From the NCBI RefSeq assembly GCF_030409635.1, contig NZ_JAUFQF010000004.1:1-64000 (forward strand): 64,000 nucleotides of DNA, written 5' to 3'. Position 1 is the stretch's first letter. Every line of letters begins with the position of its first letter. Origin of the DNA: Vibrio agarivorans (GTDB lineage Bacteria > Pseudomonadota > Gammaproteobacteria > Enterobacterales > Vibrionaceae). Below, piece after piece: positions 27,036-36,136 of this stretch. The translations under genes were made by a program, and so were the position numbers. The notes under the pieces are model-generated. The model was given only the letters and a program-made list of their open reading frames with translations, made no database searches and was not told the origin of the DNA.

Positions 27036-29735
27036 TTACGCTTCAGCTTTTTCTTTTTTAGCTTTAGGCGCTTTAGAAGCTTCTTGGTCTGCTTTCTTCT
27101 TGATTACAGTTGTACCTTCGAAAGTTTCACCTTCAACGAAAGCTTTACCGTAGTAAGAAGCAAGTAGAACTTCTTTCAGCTCAGAGATTAGTGGGTAGCG
27201 TGGGTTCGCACCAGTACATTGGTCATCGAACGCTTCAACAGATAGCTCGTCTAGTTTAGCAACGAAGTCTGATTCAGCAACGCCAGCCGCTTGGATAGAC
27301 ATTGGGATGTCTAGGTTCACTTTTAGCTCATCCAACCATGCTAGAAGACGCTCGATCTTCTGAGCAGTGCGGTCACCAGCTTGGCTTAGGCCTAGGTGGT
27401 CAGCAACCTCTGCGTAACGACGACGTGCTTGTGGACGGTCGTATTGAGAGAATGCAGTCTGCTTAGTTGGGTTATCGTTCGCGTTGTAACGTACAACGTT
27501 AGAGATAAGTAGTGCGTTAGCAAGACCGTGTGGTAGGTGGAATTCAGCACCGATTTTGTGAGCCATTGAGTGACACACACCTAGGAATGCGTTCGCAAAT
27601 GCTACACCAGCGATAGTTGCTGCGTTGTGTACTTTCTCACGAGCGATTGGGTCGTTTGCACCGTTCGCGTAGCTTGAAGGTAGGTACTCTTTAAGCATCT
27701 TAAGTGCTTGTAGAGCTTGACCGTCAGAGTACTCGTTCGCAAGAACAGATACGTAAGCTTCTAGAGCGTGAGTTACTGCATCGTAACCACCGAATGCTGT
27801 TAGAGACTTAGGCATGTTCATTACTAGGTTAGCATCAACGATAGCCATGTTTGGCGTGATTTCGTAGTCAGCTAGTGGGTACTTAGCGCCAGTCTTGTCG
27901 TCAGTAACAACCGCGAATGGAGTAACTTCAGAACCCGTACCAGATGTTGTAGTGATACATACAAGCTCAGCTTTTTGACCCATTTTAGGGAACTTGTAAA
28001 TACGTTTACGGATATCCATAAAGCGCATTGCTAGTTCTTCGAAGTGAGTTTCTGGGTGCTCGTACATTACCCACATGATCTTAGCTGCATCCATTGGTGA
28101 ACCACCACCTAGAGCTAGGATTACGTCAGGTTGGAAGCTCTTCATTGCTTCAGCGCCTTTCTCAACAACAGACAGTGTTGGATCCGCTTCTACATCGAAG
28201 AATACTTGTACTTCAATACCTTGTGCTTTCAGTAGTTGTACTACGTCATCAGCGTAACCGTTGTTGAATAGGAAACGGTCAGTTACTAGGAATGCGCGTT
28301 TCTTACCTTCTAGGTCGCCAAGAGCGATTGGAAGGCTACCACGACGGAAGTAGATAGACTTAGGTAGTTTGTGCCACAACATGTTTTCAGCTCGCTTCGC
28401 TACAGTTTTCTTGTTGATTAGGTGCTTAGGACCTACGTTCTCAGAGATAGAGTTACCACCCCATGAACCACAACCTAGAGTTAGAGACGGTGCAACGTTG
28501 AAGTTGTATAGGTCACCGATACCACCGTGAGTTGTAGGGATGTTTACAAGAATACGTGCAGTTTTTAGCTTGTCACCGAAGTAACGGATGCGGTCTGCAT
28601 TTGTGTCTTGATTAGTGTATAGGCCAGAAGTGTGACCGATACCGCCGATTTCAACCATTGTTACCGCTTGAGCAACTGCGTCTTCGAAGTTGTCTGCACG
28701 GAATAGACCTAGAGTTGGAGAAAGTTTCTCGTGAGCGAACTCATCATCGATCGATACTTTACCTAGACCTTCACCAACAAGAACTTTCGTGTCTGCTGGA
28801 ACTTTAACACCTGCCATTTCAGCGATTGCTGGAGCTGGTTGACCAACGATCTTCGCGTTTAGCGCGCCGTCGATTAGAAGAACTTTACGAACTTTGTCCG
28901 CTTCAGCTTTGCTTAATACGTAAGCTTTGTGAGAAGCGAAACGCTCTTTAACTTCGTCATATACTTCATCAACAACGATAGCTGCTTGCTCAGAAGCACA
29001 TACAACGCCGTTATCGAAAGTCTTAGACATTAGGATAGAAGCAACTGCACGCTTGATGTCAGCTGTTTCATCGATAACTACTGGAACGTTACCTGCACCT
29101 ACACCGATTGCTGGCTTACCAGAAGAGTAAGCTGCTTTAACCATGCCTGGACCACCAGTTGCAAGGATAAGAGCGATACCATCGTGCTTCATAAGAGCGT
29201 TAGATAGCTCAACTGAAGGTTGGTCGATCCAACCGATAATGTCTTTTGGTGCACCCGCTGCGATTGCTGCGTCTAGAACTAGCTTAGCTGCGTCGTTCGT
29301 AGAGTTTTTAGCGCGTGGGTGTGGTGAGAAGATAATACCGTTACGAGTCTTCAGAGAGATTAGAGATTTGAAGATCGCTGTCGAAGTTGGGTTAGTTGTT
29401 GGTACGATACCACAGATGATGCCCACTGGCTCTGCGATAGTCATAGTACCTAGGTTGTCGTCCTCTTCTAGAACACCACATGTTTTTTCATCTTTGTATT
29501 TGTTGTAGATAAACTCAGAAGCGAAGTGGTTCTTGATAACTTTATCTTCAACAATACCCATACCTGATTCTTCTACCGCTTGTTGCGCTAGAGGGATACG
29601 TGCTTGGTTAGCTGCTAGAGAAGCTGCGCGGAAGATCTTGTCTACTTGCTCTTGTGAGAAAGTAGCAAACTCTTCTTGAGCTGCTTTAACGCGTGCGACT
29701 AGAGCGTCTAGTTCAGCTAGATTGGTTACAGGCAT
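27036..29735 (-). CDS. adhE: Bifunctional acetaldehyde-CoA/alcohol dehydrogenase
   Basis: An 899-aa AdhE that reduces acetyl-CoA to acetaldehyde and then ethanol in fermentation, assembling into spirosomes. The N-terminal aldehyde dehydrogenase has the catalytic cysteine in FDNGVVCASEQA. The C-terminal iron alcohol dehydrogenase has ALGGGSPMDAAK, THALEAYVSV and GVCHSMAHKIGAEFHLPHG metal ligands. The Lys-rich tail is species-variable. Start ATG follows AGGAGATTTTCT. The codon choice is strongly biased, suggesting high expression. An FNR-type promoter and two leader hairpins lie upstream. Confidence 0.97.
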   Translation of the reverse strand: MPVTNLAELDALVARVKAAQEEFATFSQEQVDKIFRAASLAANQARIPLAQQAVEESGMGIVEDKVIKNHFASEFIYNKYKDEKTCGVLEEDDNLGTMTIAEPVGIICGIVPTTNPTSTAIFKSLISLKTRNGIIFSPHPRAKNSTNDAAKLVLDAAIAAGAPKDIIGWIDQPSVELSNALMKHDGIALILATGGPGMVKAAYSSGKPAIGVGAGNVPVVIDETADIKRAVASILMSKTFDNGVVCASEQAAIVVDEVYDEVKERFASHKAYVLSKAEADKVRKVLLIDGALNAKIVGQPAPAIAEMAGVKVPADTKVLVGEGLGKVSIDDEFAHEKLSPTLGLFRADNFEDAVAQAVTMVEIGGIGHTSGLYTNQDTNADRIRYFGDKLKTARILVNIPTTHGGIGDLYNFNVAPSLTLGCGSWGGNSISENVGPKHLINKKTVAKRAENMLWHKLPKSIYFRRGSLPIALGDLEGKKRAFLVTDRFLFNNGYADDVVQLLKAQGIEVQVFFDVEADPTLSVVEKGAEAMKSFQPDVILALGGGSPMDAAKIMWVMYEHPETHFEELAMRFMDIRKRIYKFPKMGQKAELVCITTTSGTGSEVTPFAVVTDDKTGAKYPLADYEITPNMAIVDANLVMNMPKSLTAFGGYDAVTHALEAYVSVLANEYSDGQALQALKMLKEYLPSSYANGANDPIAREKVHNAATIAGVAFANAFLGVCHSMAHKIGAEFHLPHGLANALLISNVVRYNANDNPTKQTAFSQYDRPQARRRYAEVADHLGLSQAGDRTAQKIERLLAWLDELKVNLDIPMSIQAAGVAESDFVAKLDELSVEAFDDQCTGANPRYPLISELKEVLLASYYGKAFVEGETFEGTTVIKKKADQEASKAPKAKKEKAEA

Positions 29736-29793
29736 AGAAAATCTCCTAAAATAATAAAATGTAAAAGCTAATTTATTGAGCTTACTGCTCTTG

Positions 29794-29860
29794 TTTCACT
29801 GCCCCGCCCCCACGTTGCAGTGAAAGTACAGTCATTGTCACGCCCCCACGTTTCAATGAC
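29794..29860 (-). promoter_or_regulatory. Twin identical-loop hairpins in the adhE leader
   Basis: Two hairpins 5 nt apart. The first (29860-29831) has arms GTCATTG/CAATGAC; the second (29825-29794) has arms TTTCACTG/CAGTGAAA. Both loops are 16 nt and share AACGTGGGGGCG. The stems differ by a compensatory change (CATTG/CAATG versus CACTG/CAGTG), so pairing is conserved along with the loop. They lie 59-125 nt upstream of the adhE start, inside the predicted transcript. Confidence 0.65.
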
Positions 29861-29914
29861 CACCAAGTCAACCGTTTGTTAATCAGTAGGCTTAGTAAAT
29901 TGCTTTCGAGACTG

Positions 29915-29956
29915 AGTATAATGTTTCAAGGTGTGAAATAAATTGACTCAGATCAG
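29915..29956 (-). promoter_or_regulatory. FNR-type anaerobic promoter of adhE
   Basis: -10 box TATACT at 29920-29915. CTGAT-CTGA-GTCAA (29956-29943) fits the FNR consensus TTGAT-N4-ATCAA at 8 of 10 positions and is centred about 41 nt upstream of the expected start, as for FNR-activated class II promoters. The rest of the stretch to 30400 is AT-rich and shows no gene. Confidence 0.6.
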
Positions 29957-30411
29957 TTATGAAAAATTAATTACCCCGTTAGGGTTACAACCGCTCTAAT
30001 TCACAACCTAAACTACTGATTAATAAATACTTTAACGCAAAAATAAATGTGAATAAAAAACAACCGAACAGTTGCGCGCTGAAAGTTTAACCACACAAAA
30101 TGAAAAAAACTTTCATAATTGAACAATTTTTAACACATCCACAGCATTTACGTGCCACTTGAGTATAAGGATCTTTATCCAACTCGCTAGTTTTTATATG
30201 GGGTTTGTTTGCAACTTCACAAGATTGGTACAACAAAAAAAACACCACTCCTTTACAAGCACTCCTTATCTCTACCGTCATTGATGACAAATTCATGTTG
30301 AGGAATAAAATACCTCAGAGAATGTGTGTTTTTTGCTCGTAATTTTTCCTGAAAAGCCCTACATTAGCGGCGCTCAAATTCGCTCATTTACTTTTTGGAT
30401 TGAACGCCATC

Positions 30412-31050
30412 ATGCAAAGCATCGAAATCGCTATCTTTCTTCAGTTTTTTCTTGGTTTAGTGGCTGCCGTCAACCCGGTTGGCATCATGCCGGTTTTTGT
30501 TTCTTTAACCGGACATATGACATTAGAAGAAAAACACAAAACCGCCAAAACAGCGAATGTGGCTGTCGCCATCATTCTGATCATCTCTTTACTTGCCGGT
30601 CAGGTCTTGCTGGATATGTTCAGTATTTCCTTAGATTCGTTTCGTGTCGCTGGCGGCTTGCTGTTACTGAGCATCGCATTTTCAATGATGAGCGGTAAGC
30701 TTGGTGAAGATAAACAGAACAAACAAGAAAAGTCAGAGTATGTAAGCCGTGAGCAGATCGGCGTAGTTCCCCTAGCAATGCCGCTAATGGCAGGCCCAGG
30801 TGCGATCAGCTCGACCATTGTTTACGGCTCCCGTTATCCAGGGCTGTTAGAAACCGTTGGCATTGCACTAACGGTTATCGCTTTCTGTCTAAGCTCTTGG
30901 CTGCTATTTCGCTCTGCGCCACTGATCGTACGCTTCCTCGGGCAAACAGGTATCAACGTGATTACTCGTATCATGGGCTTAATATTAGGCGCTTTGGGTA
31001 TCGAGTTTATTGCTAACGGTCTACGTAATCTGTTCCCGGGGCTAATGTAG
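30412..31050 (+). CDS. ychE: MarC/YchE-family membrane protein
   Basis: A 212-aa MarC-family inner-membrane protein with six predicted helices. It shares long identical stretches with E. coli YchE (SMMSGKLGEDKQNKQEKSE, GVVPLAMPLMAGPGAISST, QTGINVITRIMGL). The ATG at 30412 fits the family N-terminus; a TTG at 30400 lacks a usable ribosome site. It is divergent from adhE, the same pairing as ychE-adhE in E. coli. The transport function is not established for this family. Confidence 0.88.
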   Translation: MQSIEIAIFLQFFLGLVAAVNPVGIMPVFVSLTGHMTLEEKHKTAKTANVAVAIILIISLLAGQVLLDMFSISLDSFRVAGGLLLLSIAFSMMSGKLGEDKQNKQEKSEYVSREQIGVVPLAMPLMAGPGAISSTIVYGSRYPGLLETVGIALTVIAFCLSSWLLFRSAPLIVRFLGQTGINVITRIMGLILGALGIEFIANGLRNLFPGLM

Positions 31051-31239
31051 CGTTTTGCTTGTATCGTCTCTGTCTCTCGTTGATAGAGGCTCTTATTAAT
31101 GGAAGCGCACAACAAGATAGAGATATACAAGTAAACAGGGACATACAGACCGAGACGAATTTGGTTAATGACTTGTAACCGTCAAGATGGGTATCATACT
31201 GAATAAGTAAACACGATCAGTGGCTTGAACGGATTCAGT

Positions 31240-32109
31240 ATGGAACAACACTCTCATCCTCTTAAAAATCGCCTGTACGTCATCATATTCGGCACGCACA
31301 CACCCGCTGGTCGTGCCTTCGACATCGCGCTCCTGATTGCGATCCTGCTATCACTGGTTGTCGTGGTTGCTCAATCTGTTCCTGAGATTCAAGACTCATA
31401 CGGTACCGCGCTCCACTTTTTTGAGCTCGGGTTTACCGCCTTATTTACGATTGAATACCTCGTCAGGCTCTACTGCTCACCCCAACCTACCGCATATGCA
31501 AGAAGCTACTACGGCATTGTCGACCTACTTGCAATTTTGCCCACCTATATTGCTCCGTTCGTACCGGGTGCATCATATATGGTAGTGATCCGAATGCTGC
31601 GTATCATGCGCATCTTTCGAATCTTGCGCCTTGTTGGCTACCTTCAAGACTCCAATATCTTGCTACGCAGTCTGCTGATGGCGAGAAGAAAAGTGTTTAT
31701 CTTTTTCTCTACGGTTGGCATTTTGGTCACTATCTTTGGCTCTCTAATCTATGTCATTGAAGGGCCAGAGCATGGCTTTACCAGCATTCCTAAAAGCATC
31801 TACTGGGCTATCGTCACCATCACAACCGTTGGCTATGGTGATATTGTGCCGCAAACCGGGCTTGGTAAAACCATCGCCTCTCTAACTATGTTGCTCGGAT
31901 ATTCGATCTTGGCAGTGCCGACAGGCATCATTACCGCAGAGCTCAACAATGAAATGAAGTCACACCGGCAATTGGTGAAATGCCCAAACTGCTCTAAAGC
32001 CGGGCATGAAACGGAAGCCTTATTCTGTAAATATTGCGGTAGTGAGTTGGCAGACCCTGACCAGCGTGTCGTGCCGATCGACAATAAGCAAGAAAAAGAC
32101 ACAGATTAA
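31240..32109 (+). CDS. Voltage-gated potassium channel (ion transporter)
   Basis: A 289-aa six-helix cation channel. S4 is clear as regularly spaced arginines (RMLRIMRIFRILRL), the pore has the potassium filter TTVGYGDIVP, and S6 follows. The cytosolic tail holds a zinc ribbon, CPNC...CKYCG. Start ATG at 31240 has GGA at a fitting distance, whereas the upstream TTG does not. It is probably a tetrameric potassium channel. The small zinc-ribbon tail, in place of an RCK domain, is common in this bacterial group. Confidence 0.88.
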   Translation: MEQHSHPLKNRLYVIIFGTHTPAGRAFDIALLIAILLSLVVVVAQSVPEIQDSYGTALHFFELGFTALFTIEYLVRLYCSPQPTAYARSYYGIVDLLAILPTYIAPFVPGASYMVVIRMLRIMRIFRILRLVGYLQDSNILLRSLLMARRKVFIFFSTVGILVTIFGSLIYVIEGPEHGFTSIPKSIYWAIVTITTVGYGDIVPQTGLGKTIASLTMLLGYSILAVPTGIITAELNNEMKSHRQLVKCPNCSKAGHETEALFCKYCGSELADPDQRVVPIDNKQEKDTD

Positions 32110-32142
32110 GAGCGAACATCAAAGCTTGATACAAACGCACAA

Positions 32143-32168
32143 AAAAAGCGCCTATCAGGCGCTTTTTG
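32143..32168 (+). terminator. Bidirectional terminator between the channel gene and asd
   Basis: GCGCCT-ATC-AGGCGC with A-run before and T-run after, placed between convergent genes. Confidence 0.8.
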
Positions 32169-32190
32169 AATTTCATCTACTTGTTGGCAG

Positions 32191-33306
32191 TTACTGCTTT
32201 TCAGCCAGAATAATACGCAAAGTACGTCTTAGTGGCTCAGCTGCACCCCATAGCAATTGGTCACCCACCGTAAAGGCATTAAGGAAATCATCCCCCATCG
32301 ACATCTTACGTAGTCGACCAACTGGAATATCCAGCGTGCCAGTCACTTTCGCAGGCGTTAGCTCTTGCGCCGTAATATCACGCTCATTTGGAATCACTTT
32401 CACCCAATCATTGTGAGTGCCGATCATCTCTTCGATTTCATCCATAGGAATAGCTTGTTTTAGCTTGATCGTTAGCGCTTGAGCATGACAACGCATCGCA
32501 CCAATACGAACACATGTGCCATCAATCGGCACAGGAGAGTCTTGTAGACCAAGAATCTTGTTGGCTTCGACACCCGCTTTCCATTCTTCTTTGCTTTGGC
32601 CGTTGTCACGCTTAACATCGATCCAAGGAATGAGAGAGCCCGCAAGTGGCACGCCAAATTGATCCACAGGGAACGAATCAGCACGCATGGTTTCAGCCAC
32701 TTTCTTATCGATATCGAGAATCGAAGAGGCCGGGTTAGCAAGCTCAGTAGCAACAGACTCTTTGATTGTGCCCATTTGCGAAATCAGTTCGCGCATGTTC
32801 TTCGCACCCGCACCCGAAGCCGCTTGATACGTCATTGCACTCATCCACTCAACATGGCCTTTCTCGTAAAGGCCGCCCAATGCCATCAACATCAAGCTCA
32901 CGGTGCAGTTGCCACCTACAAACGTATTGGTGCCGCCGTGAATACCTTCTTGAATCTGTTTCAAGTTCACAGGGTCTAAAGTGATAATGGAGTCGTTTGC
33001 CATGCGCAGCGTTGATGCTGCATCAATCCAATAGCCTTTCCAGCCGGCTTGACGAAGTGCTGGATAGACTTTTTCTGTGTAGCTACCACCTTGACAGGTA
33101 ATTACAGCATCTAATTGTTTAAGGGCATCAATATCAAAAGCATCCTGCAAAAGGCCTGCTTCTTTACCCAAGTTTGGCGCCGGGATACCAACTTGTGAGG
33201 TACTAAAGAAGACCGGCTCAATCAGATCGAAATCACGCTCCTCTACCATACGTTGCATCAGCACAGAACCAACCATGCCACGCCAACCAACTAGACCTAC
33301 TCTCAT
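32191..33306 (-). CDS. asd: Aspartate-semialdehyde dehydrogenase
   Basis: A 371-aa enzyme reducing aspartyl phosphate to aspartate semialdehyde for lysine, threonine, methionine and diaminopimelate. The start [20 protein letters not shown] at 33306 carries the NADP-binding loop; a GTG four codons earlier is less likely. The catalytic cysteine is in [13 protein letters not shown], and [15 protein letters not shown] is also typical. No lysine riboswitch-like structure was seen in the short upstream gap. Confidence 0.95.
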   Translation of the reverse strand: MRVGLVGWRGMVGSVLMQRMVEERDFDLIEPVFFSTSQVGIPAPNLGKEAGLLQDAFDIDALKQLDAVITCQGGSYTEKVYPALRQAGWKGYWIDAASTLRMANDSIITLDPVNLKQIQEGIHGGTNTFVGGNCTVSLMLMALGGLYEKGHVEWMSAMTYQAASGAGAKNMRELISQMGTIKESVATELANPASSILDIDKKVAETMRADSFPVDQFGVPLAGSLIPWIDVKRDNGQSKEEWKAGVEANKILGLQDSPVPIDGTCVRIGAMRCHAQALTIKLKQAIPMDEIEEMIGTHNDWVKVIPNERDITAQELTPAKVTGTLDIPVGRLRKMSMGDDFLNAFTVGDQLLWGAAEPLRRTLRIILAEKQ

Positions 33307-33341
33307 AAGCTTTCGCACTCCATGTCAAAAAGGTAAAAATA

Positions 33342-33378
33342 AAAAAGGGAAACCCCAGTAATAAAGATTTCCCTTTCA
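33342..33378 (-). terminator. Terminator of the upstream lipoprotein gene
   Basis: AAAGGGAAA pairs with TTTCCCTTT, followed by TTTT on the minus strand, in the gap before asd. A second small CCGCT/AGCGG hairpin lies at 33401-33420. Confidence 0.65.
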
Positions 33379-33445
33379 AAGCGCAAGTGTTATTTCATAC
33401 CCGCTCACATTTAAGCGGATTTTTATTCACAACCCCGATGAGTGG

Positions 33446-34633
33446 TTAACTTTGAACACCCTTCACGGCACCGCGTTTACCGAGCATATAACCCAGTCCC
33501 AAAGGTGCAAAGAAAATCGCCAAAATGAATAAAATGAAGTAGATAATCGTACTCTTAATCAGCTCAATGAGTTTATCCATCGCTAACGTCAGCACATCTT
33601 GTGACACTTGATCGAGTTCTTGTGTCAACATTTGGCGCTGCTCTGAGACAATATCGGCAATCGCCATTCTCTCTCGCTCTACCATTGCAACAAGCTCAAT
33701 ACGTTCACGCTCTACCATCAACTCAAGGGCTTGTCGCTCTTGAGATAGTTTACCCAATTGCTCCGTTGTCTTACCGTCGATATCATTGACAAGTGGCTGC
33801 AGCTCAACCGCCATATAGGCCGCGAGGTTACGCATGTACTCGGGGTTATTTTCAACAAAATCTTGGAATGACTCTGAAGTCGTTTTCAGGGTCTCTAGCG
33901 CGCTTGAAACATCTTCTGCAGTCAAGTCACTGTTCAATGCCACCAGCTCCGCTTTCCAACCAATAAGTTTTGGCGTTTGCTGAGAGACAAGGCTTAATCG
34001 GTCCGACACATCACCCATGGCTTCTGCCATTGTCCCAACGCTCGATACCGCTTCTTCTGTCGACAAGTCATTGAACTCTAGCCATGAACGATAGGCCGGA
34101 GTTTGAATGAAACGGATTTCAGCAAAGGCATTGTCTTGGCTAAATTGTTCGACAAATTGCTTAGAAGAATTAAATAAGCTGCGAGACATCAACATACTCG
34201 CAAGCTGTTCGATTTCAGTTAGCAATTGGCTAGAGGCCCGGCCCGCAAGCTGTGACTCAAACAAGGCTTGACCTTGCTCCATTTTGAAGAAATCATCCAT
34301 TTGCTTGGTGAACACCCAACTGTCAATTAAACCTGCTTGTGGCGAGGCTTGATAAACGGCGCGCTGCATGCCCTCTTGCGCGTTGATCTTCCACAGCAAC
34401 ACATAAGATTGATGATAACGATCGTCAGCAGGGTACTGCTCTTTCAGAACGTCGGCATTTTGTTCAACCTGAGAGAAAAAGGAGAGTGCATATTCGCGAG
34501 TCAGTAGTCGGGTCGCCAACTCTTGTTGGGTCAAAGGCGTTGTTTGATTGTCAATTTTCACTTCAAGTAGAGAACAACCGGTTAGAGCAGATAGGCACAA
34601 TGCCATCGCTAACCACCAAGTTTTATTTATCAC
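33446..34633 (-). CDS. Coiled-coil lipoprotein with C-terminal membrane helix
   Basis: About 395 aa starting at GTG 34633, which has GAGG 8 nt upstream; the longer open frame includes non-coding leader. The N-terminus (VINKTWWLAMALCLSALTGC) is a lipoprotein signal with lipobox LTGC. The middle is helical, then a striking coiled coil with repeated VERERIELVAMVERERMAIADIV. A single hydrophobic helix (TIIYFILFILAIFFAPLGLGYMLG) and a basic end GKRGAVKG follow. Often labelled chemotaxis-like in vibrios, but no methyl-accepting signalling hairpin is evident. It follows the HPt-protein gene on the same strand but after a terminator. Function unknown. Confidence 0.7.
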   Translation of the reverse strand: MINKTWWLAMALCLSALTGCSLLEVKIDNQTTPLTQQELATRLLTREYALSFFSQVEQNADVLKEQYPADDRYHQSYVLLWKINAQEGMQRAVYQASPQAGLIDSWVFTKQMDDFFKMEQGQALFESQLAGRASSQLLTEIEQLASMLMSRSLFNSSKQFVEQFSQDNAFAEIRFIQTPAYRSWLEFNDLSTEEAVSSVGTMAEAMGDVSDRLSLVSQQTPKLIGWKAELVALNSDLTAEDVSSALETLKTTSESFQDFVENNPEYMRNLAAYMAVELQPLVNDIDGKTTEQLGKLSQERQALELMVERERIELVAMVERERMAIADIVSEQRQMLTQELDQVSQDVLTLAMDKLIELIKSTIIYFILFILAIFFAPLGLGYMLGKRGAVKGVQS

Positions 34634-34730
34634 GCTGCTAGCCTCAAAAATAACCAAGATGCTGGGTCCATCGAACCCTAATAATTTGTGGCGGAGATTA
34701 GACCAAAAGAAGCGAGCGGGCACAAACGAA

Positions 34731-34775
34731 AAACGCACGAGAAACCCGCCTTATCGGTCAGTTTTTCGTGCATTT
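34731..34775 (-). terminator. Terminator after the HPt gene
   Basis: GCACGA and TCGTGC arms with a TTTTT run on the minus strand. Confidence 0.55.
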
Positions 34776-34822
34776 TTGCTTTGCATCAATCCTGTCTATA
34801 TCAACTTATTTAAGCATTCAAT

Positions 34823-36046
34823 TTATGCATTGACACAGTCAGTGTATTTTTTGGCACTTTCAATCGTTTGAGATAGATGTAACGCCAGTTGCTCAAGCTC
34901 TTTAGCTGACGTCACTCGCCCTTGTTTAATATTTGCCTCAATCACTGTCGCAATCTCGCGCAGTGGCATTGCCCCCACACTAGCAGCCACACCTTTTAAA
35001 CTGTGCGCAGCTCGCATCGCTTCTGGGTTTTGCTCGGCAATAAGCCGCTCAATTTTCTCAGCGTCATTTTGATGGTCATCAACAAATACACCAAGCAGTA
35101 AGGCCACCGACTCTTTATCACCACTGACCGAATCAAGCATATAGTCATAATCAACACAGCTTATCGGTGTACCCGTGGGATCATCTAGCTCAATCGACGC
35201 CTCACTTGGGGAGTCTTCCTGCGGCTCGATATCGCTCATCGCCTCATTGGTTGTCATTTCCTTAGCTAACACAGGAATAGGCTCCTTACGCTTACCCTGC
35301 CTTGACGACCAACTAAACAGCAGCAGTAGTACCGGAATCAAGTTGACGGCAGCAAAGACAACACCCGCACTGCGAATATGTTGGAACAGCTCTTGACGAA
35401 GATCGGTGATATAACGACTCACCTCAAAACTGACCAGTTGTTCAATCAAATAGGCGCCTTGAGCGTAAGCCCCCAAAGTATCTGAGCTGAGTGCTAACAA
35501 TTGCTGAAACGTTCTTTTATCTTCTTCCGCTAAAGTAAGTGACTGCGTGTAGAGACGGTCTAAATCTCGATAGACATACGCATTGGAGCTTTGATCACCA
35601 AACATCGCAATAAACGTCAGTGAACCGAGCTCAGTCAGCAAAGCGTGGATCTCAGAATCGGTTTTATACTGCTCCATCTGAACACTTAACGTATCGAGTA
35701 AATCAACGACTTGAACCTGGTTATCGCTGAGCTGTTCTGTCAAACGAGTGAAACGGTCGATCAGCATGATCAATTGATTGACGTCATGAGAAAACATCGC
35801 ATCTCTTTGCGAGGCTAATAGCTCGAGCTTTAAGGAGTTGATAAGATGTGTTGAAAGGGCAAGATGCTCTAAATGATTGGTCTGGAATACTGGCTCGATA
35901 CTGACTAAGGTACGCGTCTCTTGAATTTCGTTGTCGAGCTCCTCTAGCGCAGACAACACCGCGTATTCTCCTCGCAACCATATCACCCCGGTAATCGTGG
36001 CGATAATCCAAATCACCAACGCGATGTATCCTCTGTGAAATTTCAT
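34823..36046 (-). CDS. Membrane sensor protein with C-terminal HPt domain
   Basis: About 407 aa starting at MKFHRGYIALVIW (ATG 36046 preceded by AGGGA). A first membrane helix lies at 8-25, then a periplasmic helical domain of about 200 residues, a second helix (SAGVVFAAVNLIPVLLLLF), a Ser/Glu-rich linker and an HPt domain. The phospho-histidine motif is intact: RAAHSLKGVAASVGA. So it looks like a membrane-bound phosphorelay transfer protein without its own kinase or receiver domains. Its partner hybrid kinase and response regulator are not in the window. Confidence 0.78.
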   Translation of the reverse strand: MKFHRGYIALVIWIIATITGVIWLRGEYAVLSALEELDNEIQETRTLVSIEPVFQTNHLEHLALSTHLINSLKLELLASQRDAMFSHDVNQLIMLIDRFTRLTEQLSDNQVQVVDLLDTLSVQMEQYKTDSEIHALLTELGSLTFIAMFGDQSSNAYVYRDLDRLYTQSLTLAEEDKRTFQQLLALSSDTLGAYAQGAYLIEQLVSFEVSRYITDLRQELFQHIRSAGVVFAAVNLIPVLLLLFSWSSRQGKRKEPIPVLAKEMTTNEAMSDIEPQEDSPSEASIELDDPTGTPISCVDYDYMLDSVSGDKESVALLLGVFVDDHQNDAEKIERLIAEQNPEAMRAAHSLKGVAASVGAMPLREIATVIEANIKQGRVTSAKELEQLALHLSQTIESAKKYTDCVNA

Positions 36047-36089
36047 TCTTTTCCCTAAGATATTCACTGCACTCAGTTTCACCGTAAAC

Positions 36090-36120
36090 CAAAAAAAAAG
36101 AGAGAGCAAACGCCCTCTCC
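36090..36120 (-). terminator. yejK terminator
   Basis: GGAGAGGGC/GCTCTCTC hairpin followed by nine T on the minus strand, 17 nt after the yejK stop. Confidence 0.6.
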
Positions 36121-36136
36121 TATTTATCGATCACTA

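Noticed and set aside
26535..27061. Several 60-70 aa frames in the repeat region between fadL and adhE
   Set aside because: They consist of translated palindromic repeats, with no ribosome sites or family resemblance.
27392..29508. Long frames antisense to adhE
   Set aside because: Typical shadows of a highly biased codon pattern; no ribosome sites.
33307..33445. Lysine riboswitch in front of asd
   Set aside because: The gap is too short and is occupied by a terminator hairpin of the preceding gene; no lysine-aptamer helices.
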